Below are positions 7,967 to 18,758 of a stretch of DNA of 64,000 nt, one piece after another. The position numbers and the translations under genes are program-made. The stretch comes from Ectobacillus antri (GTDB taxonomy: Bacteria; Bacillota; Bacilli; Bacillales; Bacillaceae_G): NCBI RefSeq assembly GCF_003852715.1, contig NZ_RIAV01000005.1, positions 1 through 64,000 of the forward strand. Direction: 5' to 3'. The notes beneath the pieces were generated by a model. That model ran no database searches, had not been told where the DNA came from, and was given only the letters and a program-made list of their open reading frames with translations. Numbering within the stretch: the stretch's first letter is position 1; the number at the start of each line of letters is the position of its first letter.

Positions 7967-8956
7967 TTACAACCCCAAATTCATAAGATCATGAATATGG
8001 ATCATACCAATCGGATGATCATCTTCGTCAACAACAGGCAATACGTTTACTTTTAATTGATCCATTAATTCAAAAGCTTGCACAGCCAAATTGTCACCTT
8101 TTACGGTATGCGGAGTACGATTGCACAAATCATCTACTGTACGATATAAGATATCATCAGAAAGCGCAAATGCTCTGCGAATATCTCCATCTGTTAGAAT
8201 ACCTGCTAACTTTCCTTCTTTATCGACTACGCTAATAGCTCCCATGCCTTGTGCTGTCATAAGAAATAAAGTTTCCTTAATTGAGGCATTCCCATAGATA
8301 ATAGGGTTTTTTCGTGTTGCTTGAATCACGTCTCTTACTGTTAAAAGAAGCTTGCGTCCTAAGGAACCGCTTGGATGGTACAGAGCAAAATCCTCAGGAC
8401 GGAAGTTTCTAGCTTGTAGCAAAGCGACTGCGATTGCATCGCCTAAGGCCAAAGTAACTGTTGTGCTTGTTGTTGGTGCTAAGCCCAGTGGACAAGCTTC
8501 TTGTACGTTGCCGATACTAAGTACAACATCTGATTTACTTCCTAGTGTAGAATCAGGATTCTTCACAATTGCAATCATTTTCGCACCGATACGTTTAATA
8601 GAAGGGATAAGATTTAATACTTCATCCGTTTCACCGCTATTGGAAATAGCAATAACTACGTCTTCTCCAGTAACCATACCTAAATCGCCATGCAGACCCT
8701 CAGAAGGATGTAAGAACAAAGAAGGTGTACCTGTACTCGCTAAAGTTGCATTCATTTTACGGCCTATAATCCCAGATTTACCCATACCCGTCACAACCAC
8801 TCTGCCGCGGCAATCCAGAATCATTTGAATTGCTTCATTAATAGAATCACCGATTATGTTCTTTAAGTCCAAAATCGCTTGTGCTTCTTTTTCTAAAACA
8901 TCCTTAACATCAGCTGTAAAATCACGTACAGGCACTTTTACTTCTAGCTCTAACAT
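7967..8956 (-). CDS. kdsD: Arabinose-5-phosphate isomerase (KpsF/GutQ/KdsD type)
   Basis: A 329-residue protein with an N-terminal SIS sugar-isomerase domain (MGKSGIIGRKMNATLASTG, HPSEGLHGDLGMV, ISNSGETDE) and two C-terminal CBS domains (about 205-325). It converts ribulose-5-phosphate to arabinose-5-phosphate, the first committed step toward Kdo. The length is the usual one for the full SIS-CBS-CBS form. AGGAGG lies seven bases before the ATG. It stands between kdsA and kdsC in the same orientation, which supports the Kdo role over sugar-alcohol metabolism. Confidence 0.9.
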   Translation of the reverse strand: MLELEVKVPVRDFTADVKDVLEKEAQAILDLKNIIGDSINEAIQMILDCRGRVVVTGMGKSGIIGRKMNATLASTGTPSLFLHPSEGLHGDLGMVTGEDVVIAISNSGETDEVLNLIPSIKRIGAKMIAIVKNPDSTLGSKSDVVLSIGNVQEACPLGLAPTTSTTVTLALGDAIAVALLQARNFRPEDFALYHPSGSLGRKLLLTVRDVIQATRKNPIIYGNASIKETLFLMTAQGMGAISVVDKEGKLAGILTDGDIRRAFALSDDILYRTVDDLCNRTPHTVKGDNLAVQAFELMDQLKVNVLPVVDEDDHPIGMIHIHDLMNLGL

Positions 8957-9026
8957 TTACATTCCTCCTAGTTTCATAATGGTTCCTTCCCTAATTACGA
9001 CTGTAGTCTCTTTATCTTTATATGAA

Positions 9027-10587
<1,561 letters not shown>

Positions 10588-10780
10588 ACACCCCTTAACC
10601 TAAAAATTATATATATGAATATTCACAATCTCGCAACTATGTCATTTTCTAAGCTATTTTACAATAACTTACAAACTGTTTCCATGTCTATATATTGGTA
10701 AAAGGAATAGCGTGACATATAGAGTTTTATACAAAGCAATATTAAACAAAACATGTTATTTTTAAACTAAATTTTACAAT

Positions 10781-12109
10781 TCAATTCCTAGGAGAAGTCA
10801 TCAAGCGATGTACTACATTTTTTGCCGTATCATCTTCAATAGAGTTAATAGTACCTTCTACTTGATAATGAAAACGCAAATAATATAGAAACTTTTGAAT
10901 ACGCTGTTTATTCACCTTTAGCGTGAGGACATGCTCTAGTGTAGATAGTAACATATGAGGTGGTGTATGTGTTGCCACACCCTCAATGTTATACATAGCA
11001 TCGCCTAGCGTGATAACGCGCTTATATTGCGCTAACGCTTCAATCCCTACCGTAGAATTAATCGTGACTACAGCCTCAGCCTTAGAAATCAACTTTTTGA
11101 CGTCGTACTTTTGTACAAAGATAACTTCTTTCTTACTTGCATACTTCATTTTGAGTTCTCGATAATCATTACGCGTCAAGTCTTCAGGGTGTTCCTTTAC
11201 AACAATACAGAGATGACGGTTATGCTTTTGGTTGAATATTGTTATGGCATCGTACACAACATCGAGCAACTCTTCCATATTTTTAATATAAGGAGAATTG
11301 TAAAAGATTTGTGAATCACGCGCTACCTGAAACGGTAAAAATATATATTCTTCAGGTATGGTGATGGCGTTCGACTTCCGGTATTTAAACAATTGCTTAT
11401 GAAGAAAGTATTTTATGGCCAATTTCCATGTGATATGCACATAGAAGCTTGGATGCAAGCCAACCACACTGCCTAGCATACTAATCGCCTTAACAGCGGC
11501 AGTCTTTCCTAAGCTTTCTTTATGATTATTTAAAAACACGGGGTTTTCTGGATGAAACAAGAACTTTTTTAACCGTTCTTTATCTATCTGTAAGTCGTCA
11601 TAAAAAGAAGCATTGCGTGGAATAGATGCCTGGGCATTTATGCCTGCCGAATCGCATGTAACGGTATAAGGACGAAATAAACCATCCTCGAAATAGTACA
11701 ATTGGATACCTCTTTGTTCTGCAATATATTTAGTGACCTGATCAATCCAGTGAAAGCCATTAAATAAGCAAATCCTATCTATATCATGCTTCTCGATAAA
11801 CTGGTCGATAAAGTACATATACCTTTTGTACATAAGAAGTTCTTTCGGGGAGACTTGCTTTTTCATAATCGTTTGTCTGTAGGTAATATTATATATAGGC
11901 ATGGAAAGAAGTGTCTCATCAGAAATGGGATAGGCTTTCCGAGACACATGAAAAGGAGCAAAAGCTGTTTCAATTGTATTTTTAAACAATAGTTCCCCTA
12001 ACTCAAATTTAATTTGAAAGCATGTATGCCCCGCTTTCTCTAATTGGTTAGCTATATTAAGAAAGAATCGCTTATTACGATTGCCTCTTAAAAATAAGTA
12101 TTTTCCCAT
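10781..12109 (-). CDS. kpsS: KpsS-like beta-Kdo transferase
   Basis: A 442-residue cytoplasmic glycosyltransferase of the Capsule_synth family. YYFEDGLFRPYTVTCDSAG (from 138) with NAQASIPR, LPFQVARDSQIF near 250, VVKEHPED near 306 and TINSTVGIEALA near 353 are the KpsS signature. In Gram-negative group 2 capsules KpsS adds the first Kdo to the lipid acceptor and KpsC then extends it. GGAGG precedes ATG. It is separated from its neighbours by about 190 bp on each side and has a plausible promoter of its own. Its lipid acceptor in a monoderm is unknown; phosphatidylglycerol-type lipids would be the analogue of the Gram-negative acceptor. Confidence 0.88.
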   Translation of the reverse strand: MGKYLFLRGNRNKRFFLNIANQLEKAGHTCFQIKFELGELLFKNTIETAFAPFHVSRKAYPISDETLLSMPIYNITYRQTIMKKQVSPKELLMYKRYMYFIDQFIEKHDIDRICLFNGFHWIDQVTKYIAEQRGIQLYYFEDGLFRPYTVTCDSAGINAQASIPRNASFYDDLQIDKERLKKFLFHPENPVFLNNHKESLGKTAAVKAISMLGSVVGLHPSFYVHITWKLAIKYFLHKQLFKYRKSNAITIPEEYIFLPFQVARDSQIFYNSPYIKNMEELLDVVYDAITIFNQKHNRHLCIVVKEHPEDLTRNDYRELKMKYASKKEVIFVQKYDVKKLISKAEAVVTINSTVGIEALAQYKRVITLGDAMYNIEGVATHTPPHMLLSTLEHVLTLKVNKQRIQKFLYYLRFHYQVEGTINSIEDDTAKNVVHRLMTSPRN

Positions 12110-12200
12110 TGGACCCTCCGACCTTCTAACACATTCATTCTCATCCTACAAACCTTGTTATTGCTGGTAATTCATATGCAAACGAATGTACACTTTTTGT

Positions 12201-12229
12201 ATTATAGCATCAAACGAAGTGTATAGTAA
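12201..12229 (-). promoter_or_regulatory. Candidate extended -10 promoter for kpsS
   Basis: Reading the minus strand, TATAAT (forward 12201-12206) is preceded by TGC, which makes an extended -10 box. A weak -35, TTACTA, stands 17 bases upstream at 12224-12229. The start would give a leader of about 85 bases before kpsS. Confidence 0.45.
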
Positions 12230-12302
12230 GACAAAACTAACAACTAAGGTATAATACGGTAAATTTTATTGTTATTCTCTCTATAATACTATCACTTCGT
12301 TA

Positions 12303-13922
12303 TTATTTCTTCGTAACAAACACAGCTATTACACTGTCCTTTACCCTATCTACTTGTATTGTAATATAATAGCTATCCGTTTCATAAAAATATCCATCTT
12401 GCTGTTCGCTAGTGGTTACAGGCTTACCGAGGGTCCCAACTATGTCTTTTGGCTTTATAGACGGATTTTGAAACGCTACTTTTTCAATCTTATTTTCTCT
12501 GATTACAAATTGTACGTTATCTGAATTTACATACATGCGTCCCTCTGAGGAAGGTTTTGTTGGCGCTGTTAATACACCTTTATATTGCTTTTTCAGATCA
12601 TCCCATGTTTTTCCGACGTACGATGTGAACTGCAATACTTTAGCACCAAATTCCGGTTGAAAACGACGATCTAAACTACTTAAACTAGCATCAGATATCG
12701 GCTGCTTCATTTCCATTAAAAATTGGGTACTAATCCACCCCTTTTGGCCTGACAACAAGGTCACTTCCGCCCATAGTAAATCTTTCTTTGTATCTTTTTC
12801 TTGTTTTTGCACCTCAAACACATCACCAAATCGCACTACACCTAACTTAGTTGCTTCTGCACTTGGCGTTTGTCTGACAAACACTTCTGAACCGGTCACT
12901 ACAAAACGTTTTATCGTTTCTGTTTGTTTTGGTTCTTCTATTTTCGTAACATCACTAGCTACTTGTTGTTCAGTAATTGGTCCTTGTTTTGATTCTTGTA
13001 CTGATTGTGGTATTGAATCTCGTTGTTGCCAAAGAAATGCGCCACCTCCGAGCGCTATCAAAACACCAAGGCCTGCCACTCTTGCCTTTTTTTTATTTTT
13101 TTTGCGTTGTTTACGCACTGGTTTGTACATCTCATTTTGTTCTTTCGCCTTGTTTTGGTAAAATTCTTTCATTTCTTCTTTTTCAGCAGAAGATAATTTA
13201 CGATGCTCTTCCACAAATTTTTGATATTGCTGCGCTACTTCATTTAGCTCTCCATAAGCCTGCAACTGTCCGTAATGTAACCAAAGAATTTTTGTGCAAA
13301 ACTTTTTAATTTGTCCAAGAGAATGACTGACAAAGAAGATTGTTTTTCCGCTTTCTTTAAATTCATTAATCTTATCTAGACATTTATCAGCAAAAGCTTG
13401 ATCGCCAACAGATAACGCTTCGTCTATTACTAAAATGTCTGGATCAACATTCACCGAAATTGAAAAACCAAGGCGCGCTTTCATTCCGCTTGAGTATGTT
13501 TTAACCGGTTGATCAATAAACTTGCCAATTTCCGAAAACTCAATTACTTGCGGTGTAATTGTTTCAATTTGAGACTTGGTAAGTCCCATCATCAATCCTT
13601 TTAACTCAATATTCTCTCTCCCCGTCAATTGGGGGTTTAGACCTGATGAGATAGCAATAAGTAAGGATGTTCCGTTAATCTCAATCGTACCTGAATCAGG
13701 CATTGTAACACCTGCAATTAAATTAGATAATGTACTTTTGCCTGAACCGTTTAATCCAATAACACCAATAATTTCGCCTTCTTCTACATCAAAAGAAATA
13801 TCACTTAACGCATAGTGATAGTCACCATCATTTTGACGTAAAAATAAGCTTTTTAGCTTTTCAGAAGACGTGTGATACAGTCTATATTTTTTTGTGACAT
13901 GTTGAAACCGAACTTTATACAT
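12303..13922 (-). CDS. TagH-like ABC exporter ATPase with transmembrane segment and extracellular SH3b domain
   Basis: A 539-residue protein. Residues 1-225 form an ABC ATPase of the KpsT/TagH type: Walker A GLNGSGKST (56-64), signature YSSGMKARL (143-151), Walker B ILVIDE (163-168) and switch His in FVSHS. A charged linker leads to one membrane segment (about 282-298). An SH3b domain follows (about 340-404, ending GWISTQFLME) and then a second extracytoplasmic domain. This layout matches Bacillus TagH, the teichoic acid exporter ATPase, not Gram-negative KpsT, which stops after the ATPase. The outer part may contact the cell wall. It starts 12 bases after the permease gene. Confidence 0.85.
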   Translation of the reverse strand: MYKVRFQHVTKKYRLYHTSSEKLKSLFLRQNDGDYHYALSDISFDVEEGEIIGVIGLNGSGKSTLSNLIAGVTMPDSGTIEINGTSLLIAISSGLNPQLTGRENIELKGLMMGLTKSQIETITPQVIEFSEIGKFIDQPVKTYSSGMKARLGFSISVNVDPDILVIDEALSVGDQAFADKCLDKINEFKESGKTIFFVSHSLGQIKKFCTKILWLHYGQLQAYGELNEVAQQYQKFVEEHRKLSSAEKEEMKEFYQNKAKEQNEMYKPVRKQRKKNKKKARVAGLGVLIALGGGAFLWQQRDSIPQSVQESKQGPITEQQVASDVTKIEEPKQTETIKRFVVTGSEVFVRQTPSAEATKLGVVRFGDVFEVQKQEKDTKKDLLWAEVTLLSGQKGWISTQFLMEMKQPISDASLSSLDRRFQPEFGAKVLQFTSYVGKTWDDLKKQYKGVLTAPTKPSSEGRMYVNSDNVQFVIRENKIEKVAFQNPSIKPKDIVGTLGKPVTTSEQQDGYFYETDSYYITIQVDRVKDSVIAVFVTKK

Positions 13923-13934
13923 GAATCTTCCCCT

Positions 13935-14741
13935 TTATAAGTAATCGATGAACTGTTTTCGGAATTTTACATGCAGAGAAGTTCCCACTGCGATTAAAAT
14001 AGATACAATCCCCCAGAAGTACAAGGTATATGATGAAGTAATAATTGATAAGTCTCTATAAATCAAGGCACCGCGATACACTTCAATTAAATAGTACACC
14101 GGATTGGCTTGAATAAGTAATAAGAAAAGCGGTGACAAACTTTCTTTTGGTTCCCACAAAACTGGAGTAAGAAAGAACAACATACGTAAAGAAGATTGGA
14201 CTAACATGGATACATCTCGCACAATTGTTGCTAAAGTAGAAGTAATAAAGGACAATGCAACGAGAAATGTAATGGTTGCCAATAAACCGTATATAATCCC
14301 TATCCAATGCCATGTAGGTAGTCCTAAATTAGCAATTACCACAACAAATAATGCTCCTAGCAAAATGAGATGCGCATATAGTTGAGACAATACTACATAC
14401 GTAGGAATCACACTTAACGGAAAGTTCATTTTTGATACTACATTCAGTCTGGAATGAATGGAATTCGTTCCTTTACCTATTGCACTATTTATAAAAAACC
14501 AAGGGATAAGACCACAAATCATCCATACGAAAAATGGAACACCATTAATAGGAGCTCCCTGTCTAATTCCCATTCCAAATACAATCCAATACACCGCAAT
14601 CTGTAAAAATGGTGCTAAAAATAACCAGGCATTACCGAGAATATTGGCTGCATACATCCTTTTGGACTCATACAAGGAGATGCGCCAAATTAAATATACA
14701 TTTTGTATTTGTTCTTGTATTACCATTTTTAAAGCCGTCAT
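13935..14741 (-). CDS. ABC-2 type polysaccharide exporter permease (TagG/KpsM-like)
   Basis: About 268 residues with six predicted membrane segments. It begins MTALKMVIQEQIQNVYLIW and contains the family's YAANILGNAWLFLAPFLQIA, GLIPWFFINSAI and FLTPVLWEP segments. With the ATPase next to it, it should flip the finished, lipid-linked polymer across the membrane. The ATG at 14741 has AAAGGTGA upstream and matches the family start; the longer reading to 14807 adds a 22-residue tail without a ribosome site. It is the first gene of the exporter pair. Confidence 0.88.
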   Translation of the reverse strand: MTALKMVIQEQIQNVYLIWRISLYESKRMYAANILGNAWLFLAPFLQIAVYWIVFGMGIRQGAPINGVPFFVWMICGLIPWFFINSAIGKGTNSIHSRLNVVSKMNFPLSVIPTYVVLSQLYAHLILLGALFVVVIANLGLPTWHWIGIIYGLLATITFLVALSFITSTLATIVRDVSMLVQSSLRMLFFLTPVLWEPKESLSPLFLLLIQANPVYYLIEVYRGALIYRDLSIITSSYTLYFWGIVSILIAVGTSLHVKFRKQFIDYL

Positions 14742-14840
14742 ATCGCTACCACTTTCACCTTTAATATTTAGAAATCTGACATATAGTATGCAAAGAAAGC
14801 TATTCATCTTTATCGTTTACATGACTACAAGTTTATCCCC

Positions 14841-14869
14841 ATTATAGCAAAAACACAAAAGTTAAATCT
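14841..14869 (-). promoter_or_regulatory. Candidate extended -10 promoter for the capsule exporter genes
   Basis: On the minus strand TGCTATAATGG has a consensus -10 (forward 14841-14846) with the TGn extension; the -35 region is poor. It lies about 95 bases upstream of the permease start. The same TGCTATAAT core occurs before kpsS. Confidence 0.45.
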
Positions 14870-14884
14870 TCTCAATTCTACAAT

Positions 14885-15415
14885 TTATAAATCTAAAAAC
14901 CGATACAAACCTAATTTGTATCCTACCAACTTTATATACTCTTCTAGTGTTTGTTTCATATCACCCCACCATTTTCCCTCATACGGTACATATAAGAAAT
15001 GATAGCTTTTATCATACACCCGCTCAAAAACTAATCGCACACGCTGCATATGGTAATCCGAAGACACTACGATTGCGGTTTGAAACTGCCTTCTCTCTAA
15101 TAGTTTCTTCGTGTATAAAGCATTGGTGTATGTACTTGTCGCATGTTTCTCTTCTATAATACGCCCTCTTGGTACACCTAGCTTTACAGCTTTCTCAACC
15201 GAGAAGCGCTTTGTATCTGATTTTGACAACAGTACATATGGGGCGTAGCCCTGCTCATATAATGCTGCCGCTTTTTCCAGCCGCTTCTGGTCACCACTTA
15301 ATACAATAATAACATCTGCACGAGCTGGCTTTTCTTGTATGATTAAGAAAGGCTTCTGCACACAAATTAGAAGAAAGATACCTATGGTTGCTAGACCGAA
15401 AAAGACCTTTCTCAA
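14885..15415 (-). CDS. YdcF/SanA-like DUF218 membrane-anchored protein
   Basis: About 176 residues: one N-terminal membrane segment, then a DUF218 domain with ADVIIVLSGDQKRLEKAAALY, ATSTYTNALYTKKLL and VVSSDYHMQRVRLVFER. DUF218 proteins (YdcF, SanA, ElyC) are linked to envelope synthesis; the biochemical activity is not settled. The TTG at 15415 is chosen because AAAAGGGGG lies six bases upstream; the GTG at 15433 precedes that site. It sits between the LCP gene and the polymer exporter, so a link to wall-polymer assembly is reasonable. Confidence 0.75.
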   Translation of the reverse strand: MRKVFFGLATIGIFLLICVQKPFLIIQEKPARADVIIVLSGDQKRLEKAAALYEQGYAPYVLLSKSDTKRFSVEKAVKLGVPRGRIIEEKHATSTYTNALYTKKLLERRQFQTAIVVSSDYHMQRVRLVFERVYDKSYHFLYVPYEGKWWGDMKQTLEEYIKLVGYKLGLYRFLDL

Positions 15416-15436
15416 AACGTTCCCCCTTTTCACATT

Positions 15437-15466
15437 AGAAAAGGCACCCCGAAAAGAGTGCCTTCT
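15437..15466 (-). terminator. Rho-independent terminator after the LCP gene
   Basis: On the minus strand AAGGCAC pairs with GTGCCTT around a short loop and is followed by TTTTC. It separates the LCP gene from the YdcF-like gene. Confidence 0.65.
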
Positions 15467-15471
15467 TTGTG

Positions 15472-16386
15472 TTACTGCACTGGCAACGCCAAATGCTCTC
15501 GTAGCTTTTTAGACAGCTCTTGGCGTGACTGTTCTGGAACAACATAGTACCAGATGTTATTCATCATCTGCCCTTTTCCTTCAATTTGAATTTCTTCGTT
15601 ACTATTGCGTACTTCGCGATAGTTTTGTTGAATTTCAAACATTTGCTCTTGTGTTAAGCTTGTTTTTACATTCTTTTGAATTGCCGTTAAGATACTGCCA
15701 TAATTCGCTAGAGAAGAGACATTCGCACCTTTTTTAATAACAGCCTGAATCACTTGGCGCTGTCTCATTTGACGACCAAAATCACCGCGCGGATCTTGCT
15801 TTCTCATACGAGAATAAGCAAGTGCCTCGTCGCCATTTAAGTGAATGGGTCCCTTCGCAAATGTATGATTATCTTGTGTAAATGCCAAGTCGTTGTTCAC
15901 GTCAACGCCGCCCACTGCATTTACGATATCCTTAAAGCCTTCCATGTTCACCTCGATATAGTGATCAATGGGAACATCAAGGAAGTTTTCGACTGTATTA
16001 ACAGACATTTCAACGCCACCGAATGCGTAAGCATGGTTGATTTTATCTTTAATTCCTTTTCCTACAATTTCTGTGTATGTATCACGCGGAATGCTGACCA
16101 TTTTCATGGATTTCAGTGTCGGATTCAAGGTGATTAAAATCAGTGAGTCAGAGCGACCGCGCTCATCACCGCGCGGATCAGAACCCATCAATAAGATAGA
16201 AATGGGCGCCGCCTGCTTAATGCTTGGCTGCTCCGTACGCTTTGGCGAAGCCTCGCGCTCAAGCGGTTGATGCACACCTTCAAGTGTTTTAGAAACTTTA
16301 TTATATACATTATACGCGTATGCACCCGCGCCAATCAAAACAACGCCGATAATACCGCCGATCCATAACAGCACTTTCTTTTTCAT
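15472..16386 (-). CDS. LytR-CpsA-Psr (LCP) family glycopolymer ligase
   Basis: A 304-residue protein with a short cytoplasmic start, one membrane segment (about 6-25) and an extracellular LCP domain. Motifs are ILLMGSDPRGDERGRSDSLI, VSIPRDTYTEI, INHAYAFGG, VGGVDV and AYSRMRKQDPRGDFGRQMRQ. The arginine and aspartate residues in these bind the polyprenyl pyrophosphate head group. LCP enzymes transfer lipid-linked teichoic acids or capsules to peptidoglycan. Because a capsule exporter begins about 730 bases downstream, this protein is the obvious candidate to anchor that polymer, though it could equally act on teichoic acid. Confidence 0.9.
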   Translation of the reverse strand: MKKKVLLWIGGIIGVVLIGAGAYAYNVYNKVSKTLEGVHQPLEREASPKRTEQPSIKQAAPISILLMGSDPRGDERGRSDSLILITLNPTLKSMKMVSIPRDTYTEIVGKGIKDKINHAYAFGGVEMSVNTVENFLDVPIDHYIEVNMEGFKDIVNAVGGVDVNNDLAFTQDNHTFAKGPIHLNGDEALAYSRMRKQDPRGDFGRQMRQRQVIQAVIKKGANVSSLANYGSILTAIQKNVKTSLTQEQMFEIQQNYREVRNSNEEIQIEGKGQMMNNIWYYVVPEQSRQELSKKLREHLALPVQ

Positions 16387-16549
16387 GCAATCCCTGCTTT
16401 CTGTACGAAATATACGTTCATTTTCACAATACTGCCTATTACCATTTTTTCGTAAATCATTTTATAACAATTATGCAGAAAAAGAAATAGCAATATGTAC
16501 AAGAATATGTCAAAGGGTATGTGAATTTAGGGCTATTAAAAAACTTTGA

Positions 16550-16578
16550 GAAAAAAGCTGCCGTATTTTGGCAGCTTT
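16550..16578 (-). terminator. Rho-independent terminator after mbl
   Basis: Minus-strand stem AAAGCTGCC/GGCAGCTTT with a 7-base loop runs into TTTTTTCTC. It lies five bases after the mbl stop codon. Confidence 0.85.
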
Positions 16579-16582
16579 CATG

Positions 16583-17584
16583 TTACAGTAATGCACGGCG
16601 CGGCAATTTGTCGATGTTATCTAGCATGATGCCTGTTCCGTTTGCGACGCATTGCATCGGATCTTCTGCGATAAGGACCGGTACTTTCAGTTCTTCTGCA
16701 AGCAGCATATCGATACCGTGCAGAAGTGCGCCGCCGCCCGTCAAGATAACGCCGCGGTCGATGATATCGGCCGCAAGCTCAGGAGGGGTGCGCTCTAATA
16801 CACCTTTAGCAGCTTGTACAATAATATCCGCATTTTCTTTTAATGCTTGTTGAATTTCTTCAGAACGAACCGTAATCGTTCGTGGTAAGCCTGTTACCAT
16901 GTCGCGGCCACGAATGTCAATTTCTTCGTTGCGGCTACCTGGGAATACAGTACCTACTTTGATTTTGATTTCTTCTGATGTACGCTCCCCGATCAGAAGC
17001 TTGTACGTACGTTTAATATAGCTTAAAATCTCGGCGTCAAATTTATCGCCGGCCATTTTAATAGAGGAAGATGTAACAATGTCACCCATAGACAGAACGG
17101 CGATGTCAGTTGTACCGCCGCCAATATCTACAACCATGTTACCGCTTGGCTGGAAAATATCCATACCGGCACCGATTGCCGCTACCTTCGGCTCTTCTTC
17201 TAGATATACTTTCTTACCGCCGGATTTCTCAGCAGCTTCACGAATTGCTTTTTGCTCAACCGATGTAATGTTTGTCGGGCAGCAAATCAAAATGCGAGGC
17301 TTGGACAAAAAGCCTTTTACGTTTAATTTATTAATGAAATGACGCAGCATGGCTTCTGTGATTTCAAAGTCAGCGATTACGCCATCCTTTAACGGACGAA
17401 TTGCGACAATGTTACCTGGGGTACGACCAACCATGCGACGCGCTTCTTCTCCTACTGCAAGTACTCTTCCTGTATTACGATCAATCGCCACAACGGACGG
17501 TTCATTTAGTACGATACCTTTTCCTTTAACATGAATCAAAACGTTTGCGGTACCAAGGTCGATCCCGATATCTCTTGAAAACAT
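16583..17584 (-). CDS. mbl: MreB-like cell-shape protein Mbl
   Basis: A 333-residue bacterial actin, the same length as B. subtilis Mbl. It begins MFSRDIGIDLGTANVLIHVK and has the phosphate-binding DIGGGTTDIAVLS and GGGALLHG motifs. Mbl forms membrane-bound filaments that direct lateral wall synthesis with elongation enzymes. Placement directly after spoIIID is the B. subtilis order and separates it from mreB and mreBH. GGAGG stands upstream of the ATG with a slightly long spacer. Confidence 0.95.
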   Translation of the reverse strand: MFSRDIGIDLGTANVLIHVKGKGIVLNEPSVVAIDRNTGRVLAVGEEARRMVGRTPGNIVAIRPLKDGVIADFEITEAMLRHFINKLNVKGFLSKPRILICCPTNITSVEQKAIREAAEKSGGKKVYLEEEPKVAAIGAGMDIFQPSGNMVVDIGGGTTDIAVLSMGDIVTSSSIKMAGDKFDAEILSYIKRTYKLLIGERTSEEIKIKVGTVFPGSRNEEIDIRGRDMVTGLPRTITVRSEEIQQALKENADIIVQAAKGVLERTPPELAADIIDRGVILTGGGALLHGIDMLLAEELKVPVLIAEDPMQCVANGTGIMLDNIDKLPRRALL

Positions 17585-17749
17585 TACAATTTGTGCCTCC
17601 TTGATTATTGCCCAAAAACGAGCACCGAATTCTTATATACCTAATTTATGATTCTATCACAACTTTTCAGGAAACGTAACAAGCCGTAGCGATTTTTGTC
17701 GGAAATTTTATGGAAGGAAGCGCAACGAGGAGGGGAAAGCGCACGCGTA

Positions 17750-17776
17750 ACGGGCAGTAACAATGTCACTGCCCGT
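17750..17776 (-). terminator. Hairpin after spoIIID, without T-run
   Basis: ACGGGCAGTAAC at 17750 pairs with GTCACTGCCCGT ending 17776 with one mismatch. No T-run follows on the minus strand, so it may be a weak terminator or a 3' stabilising structure. Confidence 0.45.
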
Positions 17777-17784
17777 AGAGGGTC

Positions 17785-18063
17785 TTACTGCCTTACTGTT
17801 TTTTCAACAACAGTGTCTTCTTTTCTGTACTTTTGCTTTGTGGCTTCGCCGCCGCGGAGGTGACGAATGGATTTGTGGTAATCTAGAATCTCCTTTACCT
17901 CGTTGGCCAATTCTGGGTTGATCTCTGGCAGACGCTCTGTCAAATCCTTGTGAACTGTACTTTTTGATACGCCGAATTCTTTCGCAATCACACGAACCGT
18001 CTTCTTCGTCTCCACGATATACTTACCAATCTTGATTGTTCTCTCTTTGATGTAATCGTGCAC
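17785..18063 (-). CDS. spoIIID: Stage III sporulation transcriptional regulator SpoIIID
   Basis: From GTG at 18063 the protein has 92 residues beginning HDYIKERTIKIGKYIVETKK, nearly identical to B. subtilis SpoIIID (93 residues). The helix-turn-helix is TVRVIAKEFGVSKSTVHKDL, followed by a basic C-terminal helix that also contacts DNA. It acts in the mother cell, repressing and activating sigma-E genes and helping switch to sigma-K. AGGGGAGG lies just before the GTG, while the longer frame to 18186 lacks family similarity and a ribosome site, so the short start is chosen. Confidence 0.95.
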   Translation of the reverse strand: MHDYIKERTIKIGKYIVETKKTVRVIAKEFGVSKSTVHKDLTERLPEINPELANEVKEILDYHKSIRHLRGGEATKQKYRKEDTVVEKTVRQ

Positions 18064-18286
18064 ACCACTCGCCTCCCCTAAGATGTAAGAAGAGTGAAAT
18101 GAGACTCGCTGCGCTTCATCTAGCTGTAAGTTCAAGAGTTGCATGTCGGATTTCGATGTATGCTGATTTATGATAAACTGATCCACGGTTCCTCACCTCA
18201 AACACTCTCTTTGTTGGGTTTATACCATTGTATGGAACCCATTACAGATATATGCTACATTCCGTACAAATTTGCGGACTAAGCAT

Positions 18287-18317
18287 AAAAAAAGAAGCAG
18301 AAATGTCTGCTTCTTTG
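18287..18317 (-). terminator. Rho-independent terminator
   Basis: Minus-strand AAAGAAGCAGA pairs with TCTGCTTCTTT and runs into TTTTTTT. It directly follows the small membrane-protein gene. Confidence 0.85.
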
Positions 18318-18746
18318 TCAAATGTGACTGCGGGCATGGCTGTCCGCAATGGCCTGCCCAATTAATCTGTACGCGTGATCCCGCTTTTCTTCTTCTGTAA
18401 ACTCAATTGTAACTATCTCTTCATCCTTCATGTGCAGGTGTAGCTTATACAAAGGCTGTTCCATAAAAGTACGCCGGTAGGCACCGAACGCCATGGTGAT
18501 ACCCACAATAGCAATCACAAGCCAGATAACATTGTTCGGTTGCTGTCTTTGATAGTGGTCCGCAAGCCAGATAATGATTAAAGCCGCCCCAAATCCTAGG
18601 TATGCCGCAAGAGGGCGTGCCGGCTTATAACTGTCTTCTTTTACACTGTAAATATACTTTGTAATGTATAACGCATGCTTGTATTCAATACGAGAGCTGC
18701 TGATGAATAGATCCGGAAATTCTCCATTATCATAGCGCGTTTCCAT
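18318..18746 (-). CDS. Uncharacterised membrane protein (two transmembrane segments)
   Basis: A 142-residue protein. After a polar start (FISSSRIEYKHALYITKYIYSV) two hydrophobic segments follow, at about 46-63 (AAYLGFGAALIIIWLA) and 72-88 (VIWLVIAIVGITMAFGA), then a hydrophilic C-terminal domain of about 50 residues. The layout recalls DUF6232-type small membrane proteins, but I cannot confirm that. It lies upstream of spoIIID and downstream of the ATPase remnant, with its own terminator. Function unknown. Confidence 0.6.
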   Translation of the reverse strand: METRYDNGEFPDLFISSSRIEYKHALYITKYIYSVKEDSYKPARPLAAYLGFGAALIIIWLADHYQRQQPNNVIWLVIAIVGITMAFGAYRRTFMEQPLYKLHLHMKDEEIVTIEFTEEEKRDHAYRLIGQAIADSHARSHI

Positions 18747-18758
18747 GTAATACCACCT

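Noticed and set aside
8352-8828. Plus-strand frame of 158 codons
   Set aside because: It is antisense to kdsD, whose motifs are clear.
12303-13922. Naming the exporter ATPase tagH outright
   Set aside because: The architecture is TagH-like, but the Kdo genes around it suggest a different polymer, so no symbol is assigned.
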